Assembly (NCBI RefSeq): GCF_014174515.1
Contig: NZ_JACJUG010000022.1
Location: 1-64,000 of the forward strand
Length of the DNA stretch: 64,000 bases
From: Mitsuaria sp. WAJ17
GTDB lineage: Bacteria; Pseudomonadota; Gammaproteobacteria; Burkholderiales; Burkholderiaceae_C
Reading direction: 5' to 3'
A model generated the notes under the pieces. The model was not told the origin of the DNA, did no database searches, and saw nothing but the letters and a program-made list of their open reading frames with translations. The translations under genes were made by a program, and so were the position numbers. Numbering within the stretch: the first letter of the stretch is position 1; every line of letters starts with the position of its first letter. Shown here piece after piece: positions 35,028 through 46,144 of the stretch.

Positions 35028-36524
35028 ATGCGATTGCGACTCGTGCACCAGCTGGCCCTGCTGATGGCGCTGACCGTGCTGCTGGCGGTTGGAGCCATGG
35101 CCAGCCTGCAGGTCTGGAACTTGAGGCGCGGCTTCAGCGACTACCTGCGCTTGCAGGACGGCGTGGTCCTGGACAGGCTGATGCAGGCTGCGGAGGCCGA
35201 CCTCGACCGGCTGGACGGCCTTTCTCCCCGCGAGCTGCGCGGCTTCATGCATCAATGGCTGGAGCGCACGTCCCCGCAGTTGGACGCCGAGCTCCTGACC
35301 GACGAGCCCGCTCCACGCGCCCTCGAGACCCAGGCACCGCCCGACCAGCTGCGCCACCCACGGCCCCTGCAGGCTCCGCCGCCACCGCCGCGCCCGCCGC
35401 GCCCGCCGCGTGATCCGGCCCGGCTGGGCCAGCGCCTGGTCCTGCTGGATGCCCAGGGCCGGTGGCTGGCCGGGCGCCCGGAGGCTCTGCAGCAGGCCGG
35501 GCAGCGCCGCGCGCTGAAGCGCCAGGGGCTGACGCAGGCATACCTCTTCCTGGCCGATCGCAGCGAGGTCCACGACGACGTCGATGGCCAGTTCCTGCGC
35601 CGCCAGACTCTGGGCATCGCGGCCGTTGCCGGCCTCAGCCTGCTGGTGGCTCTGACGCTGGCTCTTTTGCTGGCCCGGCGCTGGCTGCGCCCCCTGCAGC
35701 AGGCCCAGCAGGCGGCCCGTCGCATGGCCCTGGGCGAACTGGGCGTTCGCGTGCCACAGGACCGGGCCGACGAGATCGGCGCCCTGATGCGGGACCTCAA
35801 CGCCATGGCAGCGTCCCTGCAGCAGACCGACGGCGAGCGCCGGCGGTGGATCGCACAGCTCTCGCACGAGCTGCGCACGCCCCTGGCCATCCTGCGCGGT
35901 GAGCTGGAGGCGCTCGCCGATGGCGTGCGGCCCTGGAGTGCCGCGGCGCTGGCCTCGCTGCAGGATGAAGTGCAGCGATTGCACCGCCTGATCGAGGACT
36001 TTCACCTGCTGGCCATGTCCGACCTGCGCCGCCTGCCCTGCCAGTTCGAACCCGTGGACGTGGCGGCCCTGCTGCGCCAGGCCGGCCAGCGGGTGGAAGA
36101 GCGCATGCGGGTCAAGGGCCTGCAGCTGCAGCTGGACCTGGACGATTCGCTGGGTACGGCCCGCTGGGATGGCGAGCGCATCGGCCAGTTGCTGGGCAAT
36201 CTGCTGGAGAACAGCCTGCGTTACACCGACGCGCCGGGCCGCGTGCTGCTGCGGGCGCGGCGGCGCGGCGAGTCGGTGCAGATCGTGGTCGAGGACAGCG
36301 CGCCGGGCCTGCCGCCTCAGCAGCTGCGTCAGCTCTTCGATCCCCTGTTCCGTGCCGAGGCCTCGCGCAGCCGTGCCAGCGGGGGCAGCGGCCTGGGCCT
36401 GAGCATCGCGCGGGCACTGGCCTTGAGTCATGGGGGCAGCTTGCAGGCGGAGGTCTCCGCGCTAGGCGGACTGGCTCAATGCCTGAGCCTGCCGCTCGTG
36501 GCCCGTACCGGAGACGCGGCATGA
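35028..36524 (+). CDS. Two-component sensor histidine kinase (BaeS/CpxA-like)
   Basis: 498 residues. The first transmembrane helix lies at about 8-28, followed by a periplasmic sensor of ~165 residues with an unusual Pro/Arg run near residues 115-128 and a 'V-L-L-D-A-Q-G-R-W-L-A-G' PAS-like strand. A second helix (~193-215), a HAMP domain and the H-box 'S-H-E-L-R-T-P' with H280 follow. The N-box is 'N-L-L-E-N-S-L-R-Y-T'. The G1 box reads D-S-A-P-G, and the G2 box 'G-G-S-G-L-G-L-S-I' is intact. It shares an ATGA overlap with its response regulator. The signal is probably envelope stress or metal, by analogy and by the neighbouring CpxP-like gene. Confidence 0.92.
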   Translation: MRLRLVHQLALLMALTVLLAVGAMASLQVWNLRRGFSDYLRLQDGVVLDRLMQAAEADLDRLDGLSPRELRGFMHQWLERTSPQLDAELLTDEPAPRALETQAPPDQLRHPRPLQAPPPPPRPPRPPRDPARLGQRLVLLDAQGRWLAGRPEALQQAGQRRALKRQGLTQAYLFLADRSEVHDDVDGQFLRRQTLGIAAVAGLSLLVALTLALLLARRWLRPLQQAQQAARRMALGELGVRVPQDRADEIGALMRDLNAMAASLQQTDGERRRWIAQLSHELRTPLAILRGELEALADGVRPWSAAALASLQDEVQRLHRLIEDFHLLAMSDLRRLPCQFEPVDVAALLRQAGQRVEERMRVKGLQLQLDLDDSLGTARWDGERIGQLLGNLLENSLRYTDAPGRVLLRARRRGESVQIVVEDSAPGLPPQQLRQLFDPLFRAEASRSRASGGSGLGLSIARALALSHGGSLQAEVSALGGLAQCLSLPLVARTGDAA

Positions 36525-37231
36525 ACACGCCTGACCTGAGCCCGCAGCGCATTCTCATCGTCGAGGACGAGGCCAAGATCGCGGCCCTGCTGGCTGACTA
36601 TCTTCAGGCCGCAGGCTACGAGACCCAGGTCCTGGGCGACGGGGCGCAAGCGCTGCCCCTGCTGCGCCAGTCGCCACCGGCCCTGCTGGTGCTGGATCTC
36701 ATGCTGCCGGGCCTGGACGGGCTTAGCCTTTGCCGCGAGTTGCGCCAGTTCTCGGCCCTGCCGGTGCTGATGGTCAGCGCTCGTGTGGACGAGCTGGACC
36801 GCCTGCTGGGCCTGGAGCTGGGGGCTGATGACTATCTCTGCAAGCCCTTCAGCCCACGCGAGGCGGTGGCGCGGGTCAGGGCCCTGCTGCGTCGCGCCCA
36901 GGGCCGCCTGCCTGGGCTGGTCGCGCCGGGCCCGCAGGCAATGGAGGGCGGCTATGCAGTGGATGAGGCCGGGCAGCGCCTCTTCTGGCAGGGGCAGGCC
37001 CTGCAGCTGACGCCGCTGGAGTTCCGCCTGCTGCGCCTGCTGCTGCGTCATCCGGGGCGGGTCTTCAGCCGGGCCCAGCTGCTGGAGCAGCTGCACGAGG
37101 ACTTCCGCGACGTCAGCGACCGCGTCATCGACAGCCATGTGAAGAACATCCGGCGCAAGCTGGCGCAGCTGAGCCCGCCCCAGGAGCCCGTCAGTGCGGT
37201 CTATGGCGTGGGCTATCGCCTGGATCTCTGA
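36521..37231 (+). CDS. OmpR-family response regulator (BaeR/CpxR-like)
   Basis: 236 residues from ATG 36521, overlapping the kinase stop by four bases. The receiver domain has the acidic pair E15/D16, phospho-acceptor D59 in 'L-V-L-D-L-M-L-P-G' and the conserved Lys in 'Y-L-C-K-P-F'. The C-terminal winged helix (about 140-236) carries 'L-T-P-L-E-F-R-L-L-R-L-L' and 'V-K-N-I-R-R-K-L', ending 'V-Y-G-V-G-Y-R-L'. It probably controls the CpxP-like gene and other envelope genes. Confidence 0.93.
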   Translation: MNTPDLSPQRILIVEDEAKIAALLADYLQAAGYETQVLGDGAQALPLLRQSPPALLVLDLMLPGLDGLSLCRELRQFSALPVLMVSARVDELDRLLGLELGADDYLCKPFSPREAVARVRALLRRAQGRLPGLVAPGPQAMEGGYAVDEAGQRLFWQGQALQLTPLEFRLLRLLLRHPGRVFSRAQLLEQLHEDFRDVSDRVIDSHVKNIRRKLAQLSPPQEPVSAVYGVGYRLDL

Positions 37232-37344
37232 TCGCCGCGCTTGAGCCAGGACAAGAGGCCCTGCCGACGCCGAGGCATCGGGCTACCGCAGGCTCGGCCC
37301 CGGGTGTACAAACACAGTCCCACGGGATTCATGAGGAGCCGACG

Positions 37345-37644
37345 ATGAGCGAGATGAGTCAAGGCCAGAAGGACCGCCTGATGGCGGATCTGCATGCAGT
37401 GGTTGCCGAGGCCGAGTCCTTGCTGCGCGCCACGGCGGACCAGACCGGCGCTGGCGCCGCCGAGCTGCGCGCCAAGGTGCAGGCCACGCTGGATCGTGCA
37501 CGGCGTGGCTTGCAGGACCTGCAGGCCACCGCAGTCGAGAAGGCCAAGGCCGCCGACGCCTATGTGCACGAGAAGCCCTGGCAGGCCATCGGCGTGGCGG
37601 CCGGTGTGGGCCTGCTGCTGGGCATGCTGATCGCGCGTCGCTGA
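37345..37644 (+). CDS. YqjD/ElaB-family (DUF883) membrane-anchored protein
   Basis: 99 residues with AGGAG before the ATG. A long amphipathic helix of ~70 residues ends in one C-terminal membrane segment ('A-I-G-V-A-A-G-V-G-L-L-L-G-M-L-I-A-R-R'), exactly the YqjD/ElaB design. E. coli YqjD binds stationary-phase ribosomes at the inner membrane. In E. coli yqjD is followed by yqjE and yqjK; here those two genes lie 2.7 kb further on, after an EAL-protein gene on the other strand. Confidence 0.88.
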   Translation: MSEMSQGQKDRLMADLHAVVAEAESLLRATADQTGAGAAELRAKVQATLDRARRGLQDLQATAVEKAKAADAYVHEKPWQAIGVAAGVGLLLGMLIARR

Positions 37645-37652
37645 GCGGGGAT

Positions 37653-37675
37653 GGCAGCGCCTGATGGGCGCTGCC
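37653..37675. terminator. Hairpin between convergent genes, possible bidirectional terminator
   Basis: GGCAGCGCC (37653-37661), loop TGATG, GGCGCTGCC (37667-37675): a perfect 9-bp stem in the 63-bp gap between the yqjD-like gene and the convergent EAL gene. No T-run, so termination is likely but not certain. Confidence 0.5.
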
Positions 37676-37707
37676 TACTCGCGGCCCGGGAGGGCGGGTG
37701 AGCGGTG

Positions 37708-39957
37708 TCAGTGCGGCTGCTGCAGCCAGCGTTCAAGGTCATCCGAGAGCATGGGCTTGGCGAAGAGCCAACCCTGGCCCTCATGGCAACCCAGGGCCAG
37801 GAGTTGCTGGCGCTGCTCCTCGGTCTCGATGCCCTCGGCGATCACCCGCATGCCCAGGCCGCAGCCCAGGTTCACCACCATCTGCGCGATGGTGCTGCCT
37901 GCGCTGGAGTGCTGGGCCTCGCGGACGAAGGCGCGGTCGATCTTGAGGCGCTCTACCTGCAGCTGGCGCAGCTGGCTCAGCGAGGAGAAGCCGGTGCCGA
38001 AGTCGTCGATGGCCACCGAGGCGCCGGTCTCGCGGATATCGGCCAGCACGCGCAGCACGGTGGCGATGTCCTCCATGGCCATGGACTCCGTGATCTCCAG
38101 CTCCAGGTTGCCGCCCTTGATGCCGGCATCGGTCAGCGCGGCCTTCAAGGTGTCGATGAAGCAGGGATGGCGGAACTGGGCCAAGGAGATGTTCACCGCG
38201 ATGCGGAAGTCGCGATGGCCCTGGTCGATCAGGCGGCGCACCTGGTGGCAGGAGGTGCGCAGCACGAAGTCTCCGATGCTGATGATCAGGCCCGACTGCT
38301 CGGCCAGCGGGATGAACTGGTCCGGCGGCACGAACTGACCCTCGGCCGTGCGCCAGCGCAGCAGGGCCTCGGCGGCGATGGGCCGACCGGTGGTCAGGTC
38401 CACCTGCGGCTGGTAGACCACGAAGAGGCGGCGCTCCTCGAAGCTGGCGCGCAGACCCTTGAGCAGCTTGAAGCGCTCGCGGGCATCGACGCCCATCGCG
38501 GAGGAGAAGTACTGCGAGGAACCGCGGTGCTGCACCTTGGCGCGCTTGAGCGCGATCTGGGCATCGAGCAGCAGCTCGGAGCCGATGGACTCCGAATCGG
38601 TCAGCCGCACCAGGCCAGTGGTGGCAGAGAGCTGCAGGCGTTCGCCGGCGACCACGAAAGGCTCCACGAACAGCGCGCGGATGCGCTCGCCGTTGACCAG
38701 GCTCTCCGGCCCCAGCAGGCCGAAGGCATCCGAGGAGATGCGGGCCATGGAGGTGTTGAAGCCGAGCTGGGCACTCATGCGCTGCACTACGGCCTGCAGG
38801 ACCTGGTCGCCAAATCGGTGGCCGAAGGCGTCGTTGATCTCGGCGAAGTCGTCGAGGTCGATCAGGGCCAGGGTCACACCCTCGGGCGCCTTGAGGTTCT
38901 GCTCCAGCACCTCGATGAAGCGGGTGCGGTTGGGCAGGTGCAGCAGCTGGTCGTTGTAGGCGTGGTCCAGCAACTGGCCGTAGAGCACGACGTTCTCGAA
39001 GCCCACGGCGATGTTGGAGCAGAAGGCCCGCAGCAGCTGCTGGTCCAGCTCCTCCAGCGGCCGGCCGACATCGACCATGGCCGCCATGGCCCGGCCGTCG
39101 CTGAGGCCGAAGTAGAGGCAGGTGACGTCTTCGTAGAGGCTGCGCTTCTCCTGCAGGCAGCGCTCCAGCATCTCGCGGATGCGGCTGACCTTCACCGCGC
39201 TGAGCGGGGAGTTGATCAGGCTGCTGTACTGGCCGGCGGCGCCGATGACGCGCGCGGGTTGGCGCTCATCGTTGCTCATGTGGGCGCAGACCAGGCCTTC
39301 GGGCAGGATGCCCAGCAGGGCGCAGAGCTGGGTCACCACGCCTTCGGCGAAACGATTGATGCCGTGCAGTCGGCTCAGTTCAGTACTGGCCTCGACGATC
39401 AACTCCAGGCCCTTGCGGTTGGACTCGAGGGCGCGGATCTGGCGGTAGGAACGGATCGCGGCCGTCAGTACCGTGTAGAGGCGGGTGCGGGTCAGCTCGG
39501 ACTTGGTCTTGTAGTCGTTGATGTCGTAGGACTGGACCGTCTCGATCTCCGGCGCATAGCCCGGCTGGCCGGTGCGCAGCACGATGCGCACGGCGCGCAG
39601 CTTGAGCTCGTCGCGGATGAAGCGCACCAACTGCAGGCCGGCGTCCTCGGATTCCATCACCACATCCAGCAGCACCACGGCCAGGTCGGGCTCGCGGGCC
39701 AGCATGTCGCGCGCGGCGGCGGCCGAGTCGGCATGCAGGAAGCTCAGGGGCACGCCCTCGACCCGCAGCCCCTGCATGGCCAGCTCGGTGGCCTTGTGGA
39801 CGTCGGCGTCGTCATCGACGATCAGGATGCGCCAGGGAGGCAGGTCATCGCCAGCCTCAAGCTCGTCATGGTGTTCGGGACCGTCCAGAAACTCGAGCAG
39901 GTCATCGTCGTCCACGGGGACGCCGGCTGCGGGTGCCAGGCTGTTGTTCTCAGGCAT
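37708..39957 (-). CDS. Response regulator with DUF3369-like, degenerate GGDEF and EAL domains
   Basis: 749 residues from ATG 39957. The acidic N-terminal tail is followed by a receiver domain (about 42-165) with phospho-acceptor D98 in 'L-L-D-V-V-M'. A ~170-residue GAF-like DUF3369 region comes next. The GGDEF domain reads S408-S-D-A-F412, so its catalytic motif is lost. The EAL domain begins at E530-A-L and keeps 'N-I-S-L-A-Q-F', 'E-I-T-E-S', 'D-D-F-G-T-G-F-S-S' and 'A-E-G-I-E-T'. It should be a c-di-GMP phosphodiesterase controlled by phosphorylation. No kinase is adjacent. It sits within the yqjD-yqjE-yqjK group. Confidence 0.9.
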   Translation of the reverse strand: MPENNSLAPAAGVPVDDDDLLEFLDGPEHHDELEAGDDLPPWRILIVDDDADVHKATELAMQGLRVEGVPLSFLHADSAAAARDMLAREPDLAVVLLDVVMESEDAGLQLVRFIRDELKLRAVRIVLRTGQPGYAPEIETVQSYDINDYKTKSELTRTRLYTVLTAAIRSYRQIRALESNRKGLELIVEASTELSRLHGINRFAEGVVTQLCALLGILPEGLVCAHMSNDERQPARVIGAAGQYSSLINSPLSAVKVSRIREMLERCLQEKRSLYEDVTCLYFGLSDGRAMAAMVDVGRPLEELDQQLLRAFCSNIAVGFENVVLYGQLLDHAYNDQLLHLPNRTRFIEVLEQNLKAPEGVTLALIDLDDFAEINDAFGHRFGDQVLQAVVQRMSAQLGFNTSMARISSDAFGLLGPESLVNGERIRALFVEPFVVAGERLQLSATTGLVRLTDSESIGSELLLDAQIALKRAKVQHRGSSQYFSSAMGVDARERFKLLKGLRASFEERRLFVVYQPQVDLTTGRPIAAEALLRWRTAEGQFVPPDQFIPLAEQSGLIISIGDFVLRTSCHQVRRLIDQGHRDFRIAVNISLAQFRHPCFIDTLKAALTDAGIKGGNLELEITESMAMEDIATVLRVLADIRETGASVAIDDFGTGFSSLSQLRQLQVERLKIDRAFVREAQHSSAGSTIAQMVVNLGCGLGMRVIAEGIETEEQRQQLLALGCHEGQGWLFAKPMLSDDLERWLQQPH

Positions 39958-40362
39958 GAAGCGGATCCTGTACGGCGGAAACGATGTCGTTGCGCTGCCA
40001 GCCCCGAGTCCTGCGATGGGTGGGGCAGCCTGGTCGGGCAGCATGCGGCGACGGCTGGGCTGAGCTTACACGCGAAGGCCGCGCTTCCGGCATCCATGGC
40101 GCGTGGAGTTGTGCCGCATTCGGCGAGGAGTCGACAGACCGCATAGCCCGGACTATCTCGCAAAGCACCGGGGCTGCAAAGCAGAACGGCCTCGGGGATC
40201 GCCCCAGTGGCGTTCGCCCCAGGCAGCGCTGCTTCAGGGTTTGTCCGGTGGGTCGCGCGGGGCTTGCTGCGTCCTGTGCGCCACAGTGGCGCCGGGCCGG
40301 CCGTCGGGCGGCGCACAATGACATCGTTGCTATTGCTGCGGACCGCTGCGTCCGCTCCCCGC
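39958..40362. other. Gap upstream of the EAL gene and yqjE
   Basis: About 400 bp between two divergent genes. It should contain both promoters, but I could not identify convincing -35/-10 pairs. A small GGGG-ATCG-CCCC dyad lies at 40194-40205. An alternative yqjE start at 40318 falls inside this gap. Confidence 0.4.
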
Positions 40363-40767
40363 ATGTCCCTGGACGCCCCGCCCGAGAATCCGTCCGCCGG
40401 CCTTGAGAGCCAGCTGCGCCGCAGCCTGGACCGCGTGCTGGAGAGCCTGCAACTGCGCCTGGCCCTGCTGGGTACCGAATGGGAGGCCGAGAAGCTGCGC
40501 CTGTTCTCCGGTCTCGCCGGACTGCTGATGTGCCTGGTGCTGGGCGCCGTGGCTTTGGGATTGCTGAGTCTGGCTCTGGTCTGGTTGCTGCCGGCGCCCT
40601 GGCAGTGGCTGATGGCCTTGGGGCTGGCCATCCTCTATGGCCTGGGGGCCTGGGCCGCCTGGCGTTGGGCCCTGGTGAAACTGTCGGCGCCCAGCGGCCT
40701 GTTCGAGCAGAGTCTGGCTGAACTCCAGCGTGACCGCGCCCTGCTGCGCGGAGGTCCCGATGTTTGA
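40363..40767 (+). CDS. YqjE-like (phage holin superfamily 3.6 / DUF1469) membrane protein
   Basis: 134 residues from ATG 40363; ATG 40318 would add 15 residues. Amphipathic N-terminal helix ('L-E-S-Q-L-R-R-S-L-D-R-V-L-E-S-L'), then two transmembrane helices (about 45-70 and 75-98). This is the YqjE / putative Actinobacterial holin-X family layout. It overlaps the yqjK-like gene by 8 bp. Probably an inner-membrane partner of the YqjD-like protein. Confidence 0.8.
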   Translation: MSLDAPPENPSAGLESQLRRSLDRVLESLQLRLALLGTEWEAEKLRLFSGLAGLLMCLVLGAVALGLLSLALVWLLPAPWQWLMALGLAILYGLGAWAAWRWALVKLSAPSGLFEQSLAELQRDRALLRGGPDV

Positions 40768-41203
40768 GGCCCGCCGATTGGCCCTGAAGCAGCGGCAGCT
40801 GGAGCTGCGCCTGCGTCAAGCCGAGCTGCGCACAGAACTGGCGGCCGATGCGGCGCGGCTGCGGCCCGCGCTGACCATCGGCGACCTGGGCATTGGGGTC
40901 TGGCACCGCTGGCGTTCCTGGACGCAGGCGCCGGCCGGCCGCTGGAGTGCGATGGGCCTGGGCCTGCTGGCTGGCCTGGGAGCCCGTTCTGCCCAAAGGC
41001 GCTGGCGCCGCTGGCTGCCCTGGCTGAGGCTGGGGCGCGCGGCCTACGGGCTGTGGCGGGCCTGGGATGGCGGGTCTCCGGCAAGGGAGAACGGCGCAGG
41101 AAGGGACGCCGTGAACGCGGCGGCGACCGAGGCCGCCTCCGCAGCTCCTGAAACTCCTGCCGCATCGCCTTCGATGGCGACCGGCACGCCGCCCGGCCCC
41201 TGA
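40760..41203 (+). CDS. YqjK-like protein
   Basis: 147 residues, overlapping the preceding gene by 8 bp with GGAGG just before its start. It begins with a basic coiled helix ('L-A-L-K-Q-R-Q-L-E-L-R-L-R-Q-A-E-L-R'), has a weakly hydrophobic middle around 'M-G-L-G-L-L-A-G-L-G-A', and an Ala/Pro-rich disordered tail. Position after yqjE and the coiled start suggest YqjK; similarity is weak, so the name rests mainly on context. Confidence 0.65.
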   Translation: MFEARRLALKQRQLELRLRQAELRTELAADAARLRPALTIGDLGIGVWHRWRSWTQAPAGRWSAMGLGLLAGLGARSAQRRWRRWLPWLRLGRAAYGLWRAWDGGSPARENGAGRDAVNAAATEAASAAPETPAASPSMATGTPPGP

Positions 41204-41318
41204 GCGGGCCCGCATCCTCGCGCACGGCAAGGGCTCGGCGAAGCCCATTGCCGGGTCATTGGCAGGTCATCGCCGGGCCTCCGACGCCCCTGGCCGAGAG
41301 CGCCATCGCGGCGCTTAC

Positions 41319-43760
<2,442 letters not shown>

Positions 43761-43835
43761 CGGTGCGTGGTTCGGGGAGCGGACGAGGGGCAGCCCTCGC
43801 GGGCAACCTGCTATTGTCGCGGGTCAAGATCGAAT

Positions 43836-43859
43836 GCGGCACATGGCCCCATGTGCCGC
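43836..43859. other. Strong 10-bp inverted repeat between ygiQ and the acrR-like gene
   Basis: GCGGCACATG (43836-43845), loop GCCC, CATGTGCCGC (43850-43859), flanked by GCGGG...CCCGC at 43857-43875. It lies 25 bp beyond the stop codon of the acrR-like gene and upstream of ygiQ, so it may end acrR transcription or act as an operator for ygiQ. No T-run on either strand. Confidence 0.5.
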
Positions 43860-43884
43860 GGGAGATTGCCCGCGTGAATCTGGC

Positions 43885-44625
43885 TCAGTTGTCCGCTTTT
43901 CGGGCGCCGGGGGTGGCGATGAGCAGGCCGTCTTGCGTCGGCCGGCAGATGGCCTGCGTGCCCAGCCGGGCGCGCTCCTCGGCGCTGACCGGGGGTAGCA
44001 GGGGGGCGCCGGGCTGGAGCAGGCTGTCCATGAAGCGCTCGATGGCGGTCTCGCCCATGGCCATCAGGTCGAAGGCGCTGGGGTCCATGATCCATTGGTG
44101 GATCAGGCCGTCCACCAAGGCCACGAGGGCAATGGCGGCGGCCGAGGTGTCCAGTCCTGCTGGCAGTTGGCCGGCTGCCTGCGCGGCCAGGAAGCAGGCC
44201 TCGTTCTGGCTGCGCCAGGCGCGGTGGTTGGCCAGCTTGCGGGCGTGCAGGGCCTGCATCTCACCGCTGAACTCCACCTTCTTCATCGCGATCTCGAAGA
44301 CGCGGCGGGTGCGCTCGCTGTGGCTGCAGCTGTGAAAGACGTTGAGCAGGCCCCAGCGAAGATCGGTCAGGGTGATGGGCTGGCTGGCCGCCTCCTGCGG
44401 CAGCAGGCCTTCCTCCAGGGGCATGGTGGCCCGGTCCATCATGGCGGCGAAGAGCTCGACCTTGTCCTGGAAGTGCCAGTACACGGCGCCCCGGGTGACG
44501 CCGGCTGCGCTGGCGATGTCCTGCAAGGAGGTGCGGGAAACGCCTCGCTCATGAAAGAGCTGTTCCGCGGCGTCGAGCAGGCGGTGGCGGGTTTCAAGGG
44601 CTTCTTGCTTGGTTTTGCGGACCAT
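43885..44625 (-). CDS. acrR: AcrR/TtgR-type TetR repressor of the efflux operon
   Basis: 246 residues. It opens 'M-V-R-K-T-K-Q-E-A-L-E-T-R-H-R-L-L-D-A-A', and the helix-turn-helix 'S-L-Q-D-I-A-S-A-A-G-V-T-R-G-A-V-Y-W-H-F' matches AcrR closely. A TetR C-terminal ligand pocket follows. It is divergent from the RND efflux operon and has an AcrR-like operator 34 bp upstream of its start. It should repress the pump until a toxic compound binds. Confidence 0.92.
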   Translation of the reverse strand: MVRKTKQEALETRHRLLDAAEQLFHERGVSRTSLQDIASAAGVTRGAVYWHFQDKVELFAAMMDRATMPLEEGLLPQEAASQPITLTDLRWGLLNVFHSCSHSERTRRVFEIAMKKVEFSGEMQALHARKLANHRAWRSQNEACFLAAQAAGQLPAGLDTSAAAIALVALVDGLIHQWIMDPSAFDLMAMGETAIERFMDSLLQPGAPLLPPVSAEERARLGTQAICRPTQDGLLIATPGARKADN

Positions 44626-44658
44626 GGTGTGCGCATTGTAGATCAGGTCTTTTCAAAC

Positions 44659-44680
44659 ATACATACACGAATGTATGTAT
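44659..44680. promoter_or_regulatory. AcrR-type operator
   Basis: ATACATACA (44659-44667), spacer CGAA, TGTATGTAT (44672-44680): perfect 9-bp arms, very close to the E. coli AcrR operator. It overlaps a likely -10 TATACT at 44678-44683 for the pump operon. Confidence 0.85.
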
Positions 44681-44869
44681 ACTGCGTGCCATTGTTGGCG
44701 AAGTGGCCAAGGCCTGTTCGTCGTGCCGGTGAGGCGGGATGTTCATCAAGATGCGGCGCTTCGCCCCCTGCCATGCCGGCGCCAGGCGTGCCGGCAGCCC
44801 TCCTGACAGTTTTTTGTTTGCTGCCTCCGACACTGGGGGCTGTGATTGCCCCAGAAAGGACTGCTCGTG

Positions 44870-46129
44870 ATGTCCCAGAACAAGATGGCCGCCGTGACGG
44901 CCTCGCATTTGTCGATTTCCCCCGGGGCGCGCGCCCTGTACCTGCTGCCCCTGGTGGTGGCGCTCGCCGCGGCCCTGGTGGGCTGTGGCGGCGGCCAGGC
45001 CGGTGCCCAGGGCGGCCCCGGCGGCATGCCTCCGCCGCAGGTGGGCGTGATCAAGGTTGAACCCCAGGCCGTGACCCTGCAGGTGGAGCTGCCCGGCCGC
45101 GTGGAGGCCCTGCGCACCGCGCAGGTCCGTGCCCGCGTCAATGGCGTGGTGCAAAAGCGCCTGTTCACCGAAGGCGGCCTCGTGAAGGAAGGCCAGCCCC
45201 TGTTCCAGATCGATCCCGCCCCCTACCAGGCCGCGCTGGACAGCGCCAATGCCCAATTGGCCAAGGCCCAGGCCAACGTCAGCCAGGCCGTGGCCCAGGC
45301 CGAGCGCAACAAGCCGCTCGTCGATGCCAAGGCCATCAGCCAGCAGGAATACCTGGCGTCCGTCGCTGCCGCCAAGGGGGCCGAGGCTGACGTGGCTGCC
45401 GCCAAGGCCGCCGTGCAGACGGCTCGCCTGAACCTGGAGTACGCCAGCGTGCGCGCCCCCATCTCAGGTCGCATCGGGCGTGCCTTGGTCACCGAGGGCG
45501 CCCTGGTCAGCGCCGTCGAGGCGACCCAACTGGCCCTGATCCAGCAGACCGACAAGGTCTACGTCAACTTCACCCAGAGTGCCAATGAAGTGCAGGGGCT
45601 GCGCCGCGCTCTGGCCTCGGGTCAGCTGCGTGCCGCCGGCAAGGACGGCGCGGCCGCCCAGGTGCGCGCCGTGATGGACGACGGCCATGAATCGGCCAAG
45701 GCCGGCAAGCTGCTGTTCACCGACCTGAGCGTGGACCCCGGCTCCGGCCAGGTGCTGCTGCGCGCCGAGATGCCCAACGACGACGGCCAGCTCATGCCCG
45801 GCCAGTATGTGCGCGTGCGCCTGGCCCAGGGCGAGATGCCCTCCGGCATGCTGGTGCCCCAGCAGGGTGTCAAGCGCGGCACGCAGGGCGACACCGTCCT
45901 GGTGATCGGCGCCGGCAACAAGCCCGAGCCCCGCATGGTCAAGCTGGGCGGCGCCCAGGGCAGTCACTGGGTGGTGCTGGACGGGCTGAAGCCGGGCGAT
46001 CAGGTCATCGTCGATGGCTTCCAGAAGATGTTCGTGCCGGGCGCGCCGGTGTCGCCGGTGCCGTGGTCGGCCAGCGCGGCGTCCGCGCCAGCCGCCCCCG
46101 CCTCGCCGGCCTCCGGCGCGGCCCACTGA
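44870..46129 (+). CDS. acrA: RND efflux periplasmic adaptor (AcrA/MexA-like)
   Basis: 419 residues from ATG 44870, with AAAGGA at 44855-44860. Lipoprotein signal with lipobox 'A-L-V-G-C'. Membrane-fusion layout: lipoyl half ('L-P-G-R-V-E-A-L-R-T-A-Q-V-R-A-R'), a helical hairpin around residues 110-170, then 'Y-A-S-V-R-A-P-I-S-G-R-I-G', beta-barrel and membrane-proximal domains. It links the pump to the outer-membrane channel. First gene of a three-gene operon, 15 bp before the pump gene. Confidence 0.95.
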   Translation: MSQNKMAAVTASHLSISPGARALYLLPLVVALAAALVGCGGGQAGAQGGPGGMPPPQVGVIKVEPQAVTLQVELPGRVEALRTAQVRARVNGVVQKRLFTEGGLVKEGQPLFQIDPAPYQAALDSANAQLAKAQANVSQAVAQAERNKPLVDAKAISQQEYLASVAAAKGAEADVAAAKAAVQTARLNLEYASVRAPISGRIGRALVTEGALVSAVEATQLALIQQTDKVYVNFTQSANEVQGLRRALASGQLRAAGKDGAAAQVRAVMDDGHESAKAGKLLFTDLSVDPGSGQVLLRAEMPNDDGQLMPGQYVRVRLAQGEMPSGMLVPQQGVKRGTQGDTVLVIGAGNKPEPRMVKLGGAQGSHWVVLDGLKPGDQVIVDGFQKMFVPGAPVSPVPWSASAASAPAAPASPASGAAH

Positions 46130-46144
46130 TCCCAAGGAGAAGGC

